Below, in pieces: positions 40,953 to 50,200 of a DNA stretch of 64,000 nucleotides (positions within the stretch are counted from its first letter, which is position 1; each line of letters begins with the position of its first letter). The DNA comes from a virus. Made by a program: the position numbers and the translations under genes. Location: positions 1 to 64,000 of the IMG/VR virus record IMGVR_UViG_3300042559_001081; one strand, 5' to 3'. Under the pieces are notes generated by a model. That model was not told the origin of the DNA and ran no database searches. It worked only from the letters and a program-made list of their open reading frames with translations.

Positions 40953-41483
40953 TTACTTTGGCAATATTGTCATTGATGTCAATCTATAACTACGAGTCAT
41001 ATTCACAGAATCTATAATAAATTGTGCAGCATCATTAGTATTTATAAAGCTAGATGGATTGACCATACTTAAAATCCGTTCAGTGCCTATATAACCAAAT
41101 CTAAACATAGTAACCTTGCACGGTTTGTTCATATTAGCTAACTGCTCGTTGGCTTTTTCTAAGCTTGCTTTTTGTGCTGAATATTCGTGAGGATGGCGTT
41201 TGATTCCATCTGTAGTATTACTACCAATGTTTATAATAATTTTGTCAAGTTCTGCCCATCTATCCCACAATTCATATAGTAACTGTGTTTGAGCATATCC
41301 ATCATGTGCATTATTAATAAACACATCGCAATGTATAGATTTGTCGATAATGCACTGTCTACTTAACGGATCTGTTATATCATATCCGGTTGATGTACTA
41401 AATCCTACAACTTTGTCATTGCCTACTAAATTAACAATTGCTTTTCCTAAACCATTAGTATGACCTGTTATTGCAATATTCAT
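40953..41483 (-). CDS. Short-chain dehydrogenase
   Basis: A 176-residue SDR. TGHTNGLG at residues 6-13 binds the cofactor (TGxxxGxG), NNAH near 57-60 is the NNAG-like strand, and YSAQK at 101-105 is the catalytic Tyr-x3-Lys. It is shorter than classical SDRs (about 250). It may oxidise or reduce an intermediate of the pathway. It is followed by the 2OG oxygenase gene. Confidence 0.85.
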   Translation of the reverse strand: MNIAITGHTNGLGKAIVNLVGNDKVVGFSTSTGYDITDPLSRQCIIDKSIHCDVFINNAHDGYAQTQLLYELWDRWAELDKIIINIGSNTTDGIKRHPHEYSAQKASLEKANEQLANMNKPCKVTMFRFGYIGTERILSMVNPSSFINTNDAAQFIIDSVNMTRSYRLTSMTILPK

Positions 41484-41500
41484 AATTTTATAATTTCCTT

Positions 41501-42553
41501 TTATTTTTTTAATACATCCGATAACTCTGGGATATACTTATCTATACTTTTTTTCAATATAAGATCTTGGTACTTTGTTTTTTCCACTAACATCTTATTA
41601 AGTTTGTAATTATATTTGTAATCTTTTATAAAACTAGAATTGTAATTGTTTTTATGTTTTTCTATATATTCCGGTGGCAATGAGTTTAGCGTAAATTCTA
41701 CAGGATCTTTTATAAGAACAGGATTATGTTCTAAATTAAACTCTTTACTAAAATTATTTAATTGTTCTATATTATGAAAATTATATGCCTGCACTACTGT
41801 ATGAATGTATCTCATACTTTTCTTGTTGTTGTTTTTAAAAAAATCTTCCCATTTTTCTAAATTTTTAACTACCGAGTCCCATTTACATCCATCACGTATA
41901 AATTCGTTAACTCTTTCAGTGCCGTCTATACTGTACCCAACAAAAATTTCATCTGCATTAAGTAGTTGTGTTTCGAACTTTTCTGGTGATACAGTCAGAT
42001 TTGTGTTAATGTAAAATTTTATTTTATTATCACTATGATTTTTAATAAAATTAAAAATGTTTTCTATTTCATCTGTAAGTAATGGCTCTCCACCAAGGTA
42101 TTTTATTGTATTAACCTGTGTTCCAGTAATGCTTTTTAATAATTTTTCTATATTATAGGAAACTACTCCAGCAGTTTTTAAATTATCTTCAGTTTTCTTC
42201 CAAAGACTGCTATGTTTCGGATCGCACATGCGACACCGGCTATTGCATTTATTGCTTACCGCAATTTCTAACATATCAAAGACATTTATGTCAGACTGAC
42301 AATAAAAACTATAGCTATCTCTAACAGAATGCATCCCTAGCATTTCTGTTTTCTTACACGATAAGCACCCTTTGTCCCATGAATCTCCTTCCATATTTTT
42401 TCTTATAGAAGCAATATAATCCGAATTTAAAAATTCTAAAGGTGTTAAATCATCTACTGTGTACGGACTTGTTTCAGGATATTCGCAGCAAGGTCTATAT
42501 TTTCCACTAATTTCTACACATACTTGATTATATAACGCTTTACATAAGGGCAT
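41501..42553 (-). CDS. Radical SAM protein with N-terminal twitch-like domain (family A)
   Basis: A 350-residue radical SAM protein. The N-terminal segment carries auxiliary-cluster cysteines (C4, C12, C22, C23, C63, C66; GCLSC), in the style of N-terminal twitch proteins (NF033640-type). The radical SAM cluster is C103-x3-C107-x2-C110 (NKCNSRCRMC) and KYLGGEPLL near 151-159 binds SAM. The conserved YSIDGTERVNEFIR segment is shared by all family A members in the window. Substrate unknown. Translation is coupled to the upstream radical SAM gene (TAATG). Confidence 0.88.
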   Translation of the reverse strand: MPLCKALYNQVCVEISGKYRPCCEYPETSPYTVDDLTPLEFLNSDYIASIRKNMEGDSWDKGCLSCKKTEMLGMHSVRDSYSFYCQSDINVFDMLEIAVSNKCNSRCRMCDPKHSSLWKKTEDNLKTAGVVSYNIEKLLKSITGTQVNTIKYLGGEPLLTDEIENIFNFIKNHSDNKIKFYINTNLTVSPEKFETQLLNADEIFVGYSIDGTERVNEFIRDGCKWDSVVKNLEKWEDFFKNNNKKSMRYIHTVVQAYNFHNIEQLNNFSKEFNLEHNPVLIKDPVEFTLNSLPPEYIEKHKNNYNSSFIKDYKYNYKLNKMLVEKTKYQDLILKKSIDKYIPELSDVLKK

Positions 42554-43671
42554 TATAATTCTTTCTTAAACTTTGGAATTTTACTATCTGCACTGCTTAC
42601 ACAACTAGATGTTATGCACGGCATAGGTTTGTCAAACAATTTAAATCCTGTTTCGATATTACCCAACGGAACATCGTGGCATGAATACGAACGTTTAACC
42701 GATCCATCCGGCTCTCTAATAATTATGCCCTGGTATCCTGCATTGCAACTCCAACCTTTAAAGTTATTGAAGTTAAACGCATTAAATCGTTCGGCCTGAT
42801 CCATATACCATTTTTCGCCTTTAGAGTCGGTAAACTCTACTTGCATGTGCCACGGCACAGTAGCATCATTACGTCCTATTGTGTAGTCAGGAAGTTCAAA
42901 TGTCGGAGTCGGTCTGTTTGCCCAGATACGTTTGTTTTCTGTATATGCTCGTTGTGGCATTCCGTTCCACAGTCTCTTAAGCATATCAGGAGTATAACCA
43001 TCTACTACCCTGCTAGCAGTAGGATCACTTTGTGGCTTGAGTGTAACGTTAATTCCCTGTTCGTGGAAGAATAAAGCATTTTCCCAATCCTTTTCGAACC
43101 ATTCTGGAACCATAACCATATTGATTGTAATTTGTATATCATATTCTTGACACAGGATTAACTTGTCTGCAAAATCCTGCATCTTTTCCTTTGTGTCTAA
43201 ATGTTCTGTATGCAAGCTAGCAGTAATACTTGCACGATGAAAGGGCTTAGAATATTCTACGTATTGTTCAAACCATTTCATTGGCCTTGAACAATTTGAT
43301 GTCATATGAATGGAAGTGTAATTAGTATTAGAAACATCATCAGCAAGATATTTGAGAATATCCAAATACCCAGGGTGAAAAGTAGGCTCGCCACCAGATA
43401 AACTAAAATGAAAGCTATTAAAACCGTTATCACGTGCTTGACGTTTTATTTCGTCGATTGTTTTGAGACATAGCTCTGTAGGTCGATGATCTTTTGTGTT
43501 GGATCTTGCGTACGGCCAACAATAGCTGCATCTGTAGTTGCAGAATCTTCCAAGGAGCCAAGATACAGTAAATAAGTCTCTATATAAGAGTGTCCGTTGG
43601 CCGACTTGGACAATGTCGTCAAACGGGATTTTGGTAAAGTCATAATTGCTCCATTTTAAATCTTCGGTCAT
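42553..43671 (-). CDS. Radical SAM protein with C-terminal SPASM-like cysteines
   Basis: A 372-residue radical SAM enzyme. The cluster motif is C44-x3-C48-x2-C51 (RFCNYRCSYC) and LSGGEPTF at 91-98 binds SAM. The C-terminal region has cysteines at about 309, 331, 352 and 357, suited to one SPASM/twitch auxiliary cluster. SPASM proteins usually modify peptides or proteins. The gene is first in a minus-strand unit and begins almost at the predicted transcription start, which suggests a leaderless message or a different promoter. Confidence 0.87.
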   Translation of the reverse strand: MTEDLKWSNYDFTKIPFDDIVQVGQRTLLYRDLFTVSWLLGRFCNYRCSYCWPYARSNTKDHRPTELCLKTIDEIKRQARDNGFNSFHFSLSGGEPTFHPGYLDILKYLADDVSNTNYTSIHMTSNCSRPMKWFEQYVEYSKPFHRASITASLHTEHLDTKEKMQDFADKLILCQEYDIQITINMVMVPEWFEKDWENALFFHEQGINVTLKPQSDPTASRVVDGYTPDMLKRLWNGMPQRAYTENKRIWANRPTPTFELPDYTIGRNDATVPWHMQVEFTDSKGEKWYMDQAERFNAFNFNNFKGWSCNAGYQGIIIREPDGSVKRSYSCHDVPLGNIETGFKLFDKPMPCITSSCVSSADSKIPKFKKEL

Positions 43672-43677
43672 ATTTTT

Positions 43678-43705
43678 AGTATAACACCTTTCTCGTATTT
43701 GTCAA
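43678..43705 (-). promoter_or_regulatory. Sigma70-like promoter, minus strand
   Basis: On the minus strand TTGACA (plus 43700-43705) and TATACT (plus 43678-43683) are separated by 16 bp. The start of transcription would lie at about 43671, the ATG itself. Confidence 0.6.
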
Positions 43706-43736
43706 TTATGTTTATATTTAACAGATAAGTATTAGC

Positions 43737-44699
43737 ATGATTTATGACGAGCTCACTCATTTTAAAAACTATGTATTTGTAGATTGGGATATAAGTAGTC
43801 GCTGCAATTACAATTGCTATTACTGCACACCCGAGTCACATGACGGAAAAATAAATTTTCCCGATATAACTGTTGCAAAAAAAGTAGTCGAAAAAATAGA
43901 GAAAGAATACAGTTCTTGTAAAGAATTTGCAGTGTATAATCTTTTAGGTGGAGAACCTACTATATGGAATGATTTGCCAGAATTTAGCAAATATATCAAA
44001 TCTATTAACAACAAAAATATATTACAATTGTTGACAAACGGCAATAGAACACTAAGATGGTGGGAAAATTCTGCACCATACATAGATAAAATTATTGTTA
44101 GTGTGCATGTTGCACAAACCGATATTGTTAAATTAGTAGAAAAGTTTAACAAGCTAGCAGATAAAATCTATATAGACTTTCAATTTGCAATGGATGTTGC
44201 AGTGTTTGATCAAGCCGTTGAAGATTATTATTATGCTTATAACAACCTGCATGAAAATATTTGTTTATATTCTAAGCCTTTACGGAAAGTGTTAAATAAC
44301 ACCGAATTGATGCCATATACAGAATTGCAAATTGAAACTATTAAAAAGTTACCATCTAAATGGAGCAGATCTATCGAAATATTCGAAACTCCTATGGTTA
44401 AAAAGCTTAACGGAACAGTTGTAGACCCTGCTGTTAATATTGGTAAATTAGTTTTATCAAAAGAAAACAACTGGTACGGATGGGCTTGTTGGATTGGCAT
44501 AGATACTATTACTATTAATCGATACGGAAATGTTAAAATAGGTTCTGGTTGCAACCCCGACCTAGTGCTCGGTAATATAAATTCTTTAGATTTTAAATTT
44601 CCACTGATTCCTGTCAAGTGTAAATATACTACTTGTGGATGTTTTGCTGATATATCTACAACAAAAAAATTAAACTACACAGGACCTATGATTCTTTAA
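43737..44699 (+). CDS. Radical SAM protein with SPASM-like C-terminus
   Basis: A 320-residue radical SAM protein divergent from the previous one. The cluster motif is C23-x3-C27-x2-C30 (SSRCNYNCYYC) and LLGGEPTIW at 69-77. Cysteines at about 251, 272, 295, 300 and 302 could hold an auxiliary cluster. It lacks the twitch N-terminus and the family A middle motif. The 3' end overlaps the convergent B12-type gene by 4 bp. Role unknown. Confidence 0.87.
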   Translation: MIYDELTHFKNYVFVDWDISSRCNYNCYYCTPESHDGKINFPDITVAKKVVEKIEKEYSSCKEFAVYNLLGGEPTIWNDLPEFSKYIKSINNKNILQLLTNGNRTLRWWENSAPYIDKIIVSVHVAQTDIVKLVEKFNKLADKIYIDFQFAMDVAVFDQAVEDYYYAYNNLHENICLYSKPLRKVLNNTELMPYTELQIETIKKLPSKWSRSIEIFETPMVKKLNGTVVDPAVNIGKLVLSKENNWYGWACWIGIDTITINRYGNVKIGSGCNPDLVLGNINSLDFKFPLIPVKCKYTTCGCFADISTTKKLNYTGPMIL

Positions 44700-46174
44700 T
44701 ATAGCTTATTAAATTTTTCTAAATGTGCATTTACGATTTTTTCCATATGTGAATTTTTGCCATATACTTCGTTTATTAAATTCCATATTTCCGATATTCT
44801 CTTCTTTCTGACTTCCGGAGAATTGTCTTTATACTTCCAATTAAGAGAACTATTATAATATTCTAAATCGTCCTTTATAGTCTCATAAATTATAGAATCC
44901 TTATCTAATATCAATGTATTTCCGAATCCAAAATGAATTAGTGGAGTTTGCGAGTAATCGCCGACCTTTGTATCAAGATATCCTATCTCTTTTAATTTTC
45001 TAATAGTGTCTAATGTTATCTTGTGATCTTCATCTGTTTCAGTTGGATATCCAACTATCATTAGCAAACTGTGTTGTATTCTATTTTTTTGAAGTTGTTC
45101 AAGGCAAAACCACATATCTTCATCTTTGATCTTTTTACCCATATGAAATCTAACACTTTCACTAAAGCTTTCTAGTCCAACATCAAGTCCGTGACATCCG
45201 CTATCTTTCATTAACTGAAAATCCTCTGCTGTACACTGTGATTGAGGTCGCATAATCCATTGACTGCTCCAAGTAAAACCAGGGTCTGTTTTTCTATATT
45301 CTTTTAATAAATTTAGTAATTCTCTAAATGTTTTCATACTTCCGTTTATTAAGCTATCGGTAAAATGAAAATCTGTTCGGTTCCAGAGTTTACGAATTTC
45401 TACTATCTCAGTAAAAATACTTTTAGCAGATCTAAATTTATACTTCGGCCAAAGTCGATGTATATCGCAAAATGTACAATTTTTAACACACCCTCTACTT
45501 CCAGTTATGTAAACAGTTTTTCCGTTTTTAAACCTGTTAGGATATAAAGTCCATTCTATATCGCTATAGTCAGGTATTAGTACAGTTGACAAATCTTCAA
45601 CTTGGTGTGCTTCGTCTGAGTTAATTCCAGGAGCAGACACATTACCTTTTAATAATTCAACTAAAGAAAATTCTGCATCTCCGTGTATAAAAAAATCAAT
45701 CAAACCTCTATTGAGCGGATACTGAGCTCGATAACCACGAACGTCGGCGCCGCCCCAAATAATCTTTGTGTTAGGTAAGTATTTTTTTATTAACATAGAA
45801 AAGTAAATTGCAAAAGTTCTACTATACTCAGTTAGCAAACTCATGCCTACAAATCTTGGTTTTAATTTTTTTAAATCGTTAATAACACTATTTGTCCAAT
45901 TTTTATATTTTTTAAGAAAAATTTTATGTTCTTTTTCTAAAGAATAATCCCACTCGGTTACAAATATTTTATCATCATTTTTAAAGAAATACTTTTCTTT
46001 TTCCTCATCGGACATTATATTATACAATTGTATATTTAGGTCTATTATTTTGCATGAAAATCCTTCTGCAGAAAGATGACTTTTAAGAATTGCCGGACCT
46101 ACTGTAGGAGCATATGGATCTATTTTTGGTATTACTAATATTGCTATATCTACCATTTTATATATCTTTTCCAT
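44696..46174 (-). CDS. B12-binding-type radical SAM protein (family C)
   Basis: A 492-residue protein. The N-terminal 200 residues have the layout of a cobalamin-binding domain (AYAPTVGPAILKSHLSAEGF-like region, a GGADVRGY turn and HGDAEFSLVELLKG), without an obvious DxHxxG ligand motif. The radical SAM cluster is C229-x3-C233-x2-C236 (GSRGCVKNCTFC), followed by DIHRLWPKYKFRS. B12-dependent members perform methylations or ring rearrangements. A close paralogue is at 47966. The start overlaps the end of the gene upstream on this strand. Confidence 0.85.
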   Translation of the reverse strand: MEKIYKMVDIAILVIPKIDPYAPTVGPAILKSHLSAEGFSCKIIDLNIQLYNIMSDEEKEKYFFKNDDKIFVTEWDYSLEKEHKIFLKKYKNWTNSVINDLKKLKPRFVGMSLLTEYSRTFAIYFSMLIKKYLPNTKIIWGGADVRGYRAQYPLNRGLIDFFIHGDAEFSLVELLKGNVSAPGINSDEAHQVEDLSTVLIPDYSDIEWTLYPNRFKNGKTVYITGSRGCVKNCTFCDIHRLWPKYKFRSAKSIFTEIVEIRKLWNRTDFHFTDSLINGSMKTFRELLNLLKEYRKTDPGFTWSSQWIMRPQSQCTAEDFQLMKDSGCHGLDVGLESFSESVRFHMGKKIKDEDMWFCLEQLQKNRIQHSLLMIVGYPTETDEDHKITLDTIRKLKEIGYLDTKVGDYSQTPLIHFGFGNTLILDKDSIIYETIKDDLEYYNSSLNWKYKDNSPEVRKKRISEIWNLINEVYGKNSHMEKIVNAHLEKFNKLY

Positions 46175-46781
46175 TATTTAATAAGCTATGATACCACCCG
46201 TTTGGTCGGAGACACCCTCTTCTATTTGTATAGTCTATATTATGTAAATCTAAAAATTGTTTTATTTGTAAACATAATTCGTTGTATTTGTCTTGATTAT
46301 TTGCAAAAAATAAAAATCCCTTGTATAATAATACAGGATATAGTTCTTTGTTATTTATGCACACACTAATGTCAACAGTTCGTGTTAGTTCTGCACCGAA
46401 CCCACATATTGCCATACAAGTTTTTTTAAATTGTTTGTTTAAAAAATATGTTTTGTAATCTATGTTATAGGCATCAGTAAATAAAAAATCAAGAGAATTG
46501 CTATTAAGATTAGAAGTTCCATCTCCTATGTCTATAGTCAGATTCGGTATTTTTTGTTTCCACGACTCGTATAAAACTAATAATCTTTCTTTTTCTACTT
46601 GTTGCTGAGAATCTTGAAAGTTTTCATAAAAGCTTAACGTGTTAAGAAATTTTGCTTTATTTAAAAAACAACTGCATATATCTTGCCCATCGTATATTCC
46701 AATCATTGCTGAATTTTTAAACAATTCTGATTTGGATTCGATTAAATTTGCTATTAAATTATATTTTATTGTTGGTATCAT
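46158..46781 (-). CDS. Unrecognised 207-aa protein in the radical SAM cluster
   Basis: It begins MIPTIKYNLIANLIESKSEL at the ATG at 46781. A strand DFLFTDAYNIDYKTYF near residue 100, with several cysteines (about 6), suggests a possible methyltransferase-like Rossmann region, but no SAM motif is visible. It may instead be a substrate-carrying or scaffold protein. It lies between two radical SAM genes on the minus strand. Function unknown. Confidence 0.5.
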   Translation of the reverse strand: MIPTIKYNLIANLIESKSELFKNSAMIGIYDGQDICSCFLNKAKFLNTLSFYENFQDSQQQVEKERLLVLYESWKQKIPNLTIDIGDGTSNLNSNSLDFLFTDAYNIDYKTYFLNKQFKKTCMAICGFGAELTRTVDISVCINNKELYPVLLYKGFLFFANNQDKYNELCLQIKQFLDLHNIDYTNRRGCLRPNGWYHSLLNNGKDI

Positions 46782-46792
46782 TTTAAAGTTTT

Positions 46793-47902
46793 TTATAAAT
46801 TTACTTTCATGTTTTGTTCTTGTTCTCGTTTTACAATGCCACATGTTTTAATGCACCTAGGTATTACATTATCATCACCCCAAGATTTTTCTAACTCTTC
46901 AGAAAAGAATTTATGCAATAATATTTCTGCCCATGATTTATCTTTCAAAGACAACTCTGTAAGAGGATATTTTAATTCGGCTTCTGAAAATTTTCTAAAA
47001 GATTCGTTGTCATCACTTATATAACAACACGGAAATACTTCTAGTCTGCTATTTACATATATCTTTTTTGCTTCTTGATATATGCAAGATATTTTCCATT
47101 TGGAGAGTTTTTCAACCGGATTGTAATTTCCTGTGGTAAATTCAGTTACTGATAGTTGGTTGTTTAGTGATTCCATAATTTCATCATGAGAATGTGTACT
47201 TTTAGATCTAACTATAGATTTCATAGTGTCATGACTAGGATGTCGCAAATCTTTTTGAATAGGAGGTTCGAGATAGTGTGTAATTTCTTTTTTAGAATTC
47301 ATAACAGGAAAAGGATCAAAGTTATCAAACCGCGGAGTTCGACGTATTCTAAAATCGTTAACACCAATTTCGGATGCTATATTTTTACATTTTTCAATCT
47401 CATGTTCGTTATGCTTAAATGCTAAAAAGTCCCATCGTACTTTTACAGAACCTTTGCAGCATATTTTCATATGAGAAAGTATTTTATTAATATGAGTATT
47501 TTGTCTGTACAAATGGTTAGTTTCTATACCATCAACCCCGAAAGTTATTCTATCATTTTTATCTAAAATTTCTACTAATTTTTCCCACCAGCTATCTGTT
47601 TTGAGACTTCCATTTGTAAATATTTCAATGTTTAGATTTCTGCTTTTAGCTTTATATATTGCTTCAAATAAATATCTCGAAGCAATAGGATCACCGTGTG
47701 TTCCGCAAAAATAAACACGTTTTAGATTTGGCAACTCTTCGGAAAATACTTTGTCTATGTCCTCTAACGACCACTCCGTTAATCCAAGTCCTGGTCGGTC
47801 TACGGATCCAAATATATTTCTATTACACATAGGACAGGATGCGTTACATTTGTTTGTAATCTCTACATGCATCTCTTCTATTGTGTCAGTTCTTAAAAAC
47901 AT
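46793..47902 (-). CDS. Radical SAM protein, MoaA/SPASM-like (family B)
   Basis: A 369-residue protein. The cluster motif is C19-x3-C23-x2-C26 (NKCNASCPMC). In place of GGE it has CGTHGDPIAS. The middle GVDGIETNHLYRQN is shared with the other B members. The C-terminal half has VFPCCYI and C350-x3-C354 (RCIKTCG) for an auxiliary cluster. MoaA/SPASM-like enzymes often modify peptides or purine-derived substrates. This member has no A partner next to it; its nearest neighbour is a B12-type gene. Confidence 0.87.
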   Translation of the reverse strand: MFLRTDTIEEMHVEITNKCNASCPMCNRNIFGSVDRPGLGLTEWSLEDIDKVFSEELPNLKRVYFCGTHGDPIASRYLFEAIYKAKSRNLNIEIFTNGSLKTDSWWEKLVEILDKNDRITFGVDGIETNHLYRQNTHINKILSHMKICCKGSVKVRWDFLAFKHNEHEIEKCKNIASEIGVNDFRIRRTPRFDNFDPFPVMNSKKEITHYLEPPIQKDLRHPSHDTMKSIVRSKSTHSHDEIMESLNNQLSVTEFTTGNYNPVEKLSKWKISCIYQEAKKIYVNSRLEVFPCCYISDDNESFRKFSEAELKYPLTELSLKDKSWAEILLHKFFSEELEKSWGDDNVIPRCIKTCGIVKREQEQNMKVNL

Positions 47903-47915
47903 GTTTTTTAAATCC

Positions 47916-47923
47916 TATAAATA
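47916..47923 (+). promoter_or_regulatory. T4 late promoter box (exact consensus)
   Basis: TATAAATA matches the T4 late consensus exactly, 43 bp before the ATG at 47966 in the divergent gap. It would drive the plus-strand unit 47966-52939 late in infection. Confidence 0.6.
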
Positions 47924-47965
47924 TATGCATGTATTTAACTTTAACAGAGAGATAAAGATTTATAT

Positions 47966-49480
47966 ATGACTGATATAGTCTTTCTTACTTTACCAAGATT
48001 AGAACTTAGAGCACCGATAACTGCTCCTGCATTGTTAAAATCGATGGTTGAAAAGCATGGATATACTGCATTTTGCTATGATTTAAATCTAGATTTGTGG
48101 CACAGTATAGATGCATCTACCTACGGACATGTTTGGTTTGACACTGATCTAACATTTAGATACGAAGACAAGTTTAAAGATTTTTGGAATTCGCATATCT
48201 TGCCGTGTGTACCAAGATGGATTGAAACTATTAAATCTAAAAATACATCGTGGGTTGGGATTACTATTTTTAGTCAAAGAAGTAAGTGGATTAGTATTGC
48301 AATATGCGAATTATTACGTAAAGAATTGCCTGAAGTAAAGATTGTAGCAGGTGGTCCTTTTTGCGAATTTACCGGGCCGCTGCTATATGAAAAAAATCTA
48401 GTTGATGCTTATGTAGTTGGCGAAGGCGAACTTGCTATTTTAGATATCCTTAGAGGAAATTTTTCAAATCCTGGAATAAATGGCAATGATCCTGTACAAA
48501 TTGAAGATTTAGATACTATTCCTATTCCGGATTATAGTGATTTTCCAATGGAATTATATCCAAAAACTTGGTATGATCCAAGAATAAAAGATCACGACAA
48601 ATTAGGAACAGAATTTGTATACATCACTGGCAGTAGAGGATGTGTAAGAAAGTGTACATTTTGTGATATACAAAGTGTTTGGCCAAAGTTTAGATTTAGA
48701 AGTGGTATTAGTATAGCAACAGAAATGTTAGAACAAAATCAAAAATACGGAAGTAAAAGATTCTTGTTTACTGACAGCTTGCTAAATGGAAGTGTTAAAC
48801 AGTTAAAGGATATATGCACAACTCTTATAAAAAATAAAAAATCAGGGCGTATGACTCATGTAAATTGGCAGGGACAGTTTATTGCACGTCCAGAACATCA
48901 AATGTCAGAAGAAGTTTATTCATTAATGTACGAAGCGGGCCTTAGATTTGTAAGCATCGGAGTCGAAAGTGGTAGCGAAAAAGTTCGAAACGATATGAAA
49001 AAAATGTTCGACGATTCTGCTATGGACTTTACATTTAACATGTGTGCAAAGTATAAAATAGAAATGGCCTGGTTATTGCTTGTGGGGTATCCGACTGAAA
49101 CAGAGGAAGAGTTTCAAAAAACACTTACTATGCTAGAAAAGTACCAATGGATTAACCAACAAGGGCTAATACGTAGCATTGCGTTAGGTCCAACGTTAGA
49201 TATAGTTCCAGGATCGCCACTTTACAAAAATCAAGAAAAATTAGGAATTACTTGGGACTCAAACAATCATTGGGTATATAAAGATAATACTCGAGAGATT
49301 AGAATTAAGAGATGGCTTAGATTAAAAGAAAAATGCATAGAGCTCGGATATCCAGTCGTAGAAAAAGCAACAGATCATCTTTTAGCCGAATTAGAAAAGA
49401 TAACTGCACAAAAAAGTCAAGTAAACCATATTTACGATCATTATAATGAATTATCTGGAGCAATGGGGCCTAGCGTATAA
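47966..49480 (+). CDS. B12-binding-type radical SAM protein (family C)
   Basis: A 504-residue paralogue of the 44696 gene. The N-terminus (MTDIVFLTLPRLELRAPITA) and GEGELAILDILRGN near 152-165 fit a cobalamin-binding-like domain, and the cluster is C226-x3-C230-x2-C233 (GSRGCVRKCTFC) with DIQSVWPKFRFRS following. The first gene of a plus-strand unit with an oxygenase, two QueC-like proteins and a family A radical SAM gene. Confidence 0.86.
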   Translation: MTDIVFLTLPRLELRAPITAPALLKSMVEKHGYTAFCYDLNLDLWHSIDASTYGHVWFDTDLTFRYEDKFKDFWNSHILPCVPRWIETIKSKNTSWVGITIFSQRSKWISIAICELLRKELPEVKIVAGGPFCEFTGPLLYEKNLVDAYVVGEGELAILDILRGNFSNPGINGNDPVQIEDLDTIPIPDYSDFPMELYPKTWYDPRIKDHDKLGTEFVYITGSRGCVRKCTFCDIQSVWPKFRFRSGISIATEMLEQNQKYGSKRFLFTDSLLNGSVKQLKDICTTLIKNKKSGRMTHVNWQGQFIARPEHQMSEEVYSLMYEAGLRFVSIGVESGSEKVRNDMKKMFDDSAMDFTFNMCAKYKIEMAWLLLVGYPTETEEEFQKTLTMLEKYQWINQQGLIRSIALGPTLDIVPGSPLYKNQEKLGITWDSNNHWVYKDNTREIRIKRWLRLKEKCIELGYPVVEKATDHLLAELEKITAQKSQVNHIYDHYNELSGAMGPSV

Positions 49481-49488
49481 GGAAAAAC

Positions 49489-50199
49489 ATGGAAGATTAT
49501 ATTGTACTTAAAAATGTGTTAACTCCCGAAGATATAAAAAATCTAAATGACATAAAAAGTCTGCTAAAGGACGATCCAGAATCTCATAGACCAAGAGCAT
49601 CAAACGGAAAAAGACACAATAATGTATATAACATAACTGACAAAACAGTATACACATTGGATCAGATTACCAAATGGCTCGATAACTATATGCCTTGGGA
49701 TAAAGAAATTTATGAATACTGGGGAGTAAATTTTTACGACTTGCAAAATCCGTATGCATTACACAGTGACGGAAACGATACTAGACGGGCGTTTTATCAA
49801 GGAATTATTCCACTTTCAGTAGAACCGAGCGACAAAGATGCATATACTATAATTTTTGATCAAACAGCAGATACCAACACTGAATGGATTTCGTCTGTGT
49901 ATAATAAACCGGATGATTACGAACCGTTTTATAATAAGGGTATTCGAGATCCTAGTTACTTCGGAGGCTGGTCAGACGAATATAAAATAGACGACGAAGT
50001 AGGATACAAACACTGGGGTAAAAAATGGAATACCACATTTAAAGAGGCCTACAAAGGTTTTAGCATAAAATATGAATATAAGTGGGAAGTTGGAGACATT
50101 TTCTTTTTTGATAGTAAGTTTACTCACTGTGCAACTGAATTAGCAGAAAAAGAAATAAATCAAAAAACAGGCTTGCTTTTTTGTTTAAATAGGAAATAA
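49489..50199 (+). CDS. 2-oxoglutarate/Fe(II)-dependent oxygenase
   Basis: A 236-residue dioxygenase. HSDGND gives the HxD pair (H92, D94), VGDIFFFDSKFTHCATE holds the distal His213, and KTGLLFCL near 226 resembles the 2OG-binding strand. It is a different type from the beta-hydroxylase-like gene. It could hydroxylate, desaturate or demethylate a cluster intermediate. It starts 8 bp after the radical SAM gene and 1 bp separates it from the QueC-like gene. Confidence 0.8.
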   Translation: MEDYIVLKNVLTPEDIKNLNDIKSLLKDDPESHRPRASNGKRHNNVYNITDKTVYTLDQITKWLDNYMPWDKEIYEYWGVNFYDLQNPYALHSDGNDTRRAFYQGIIPLSVEPSDKDAYTIIFDQTADTNTEWISSVYNKPDDYEPFYNKGIRDPSYFGGWSDEYKIDDEVGYKHWGKKWNTTFKEAYKGFSIKYEYKWEVGDIFFFDSKFTHCATELAEKEINQKTGLLFCLNRK

Positions 50200-50200
50200 A

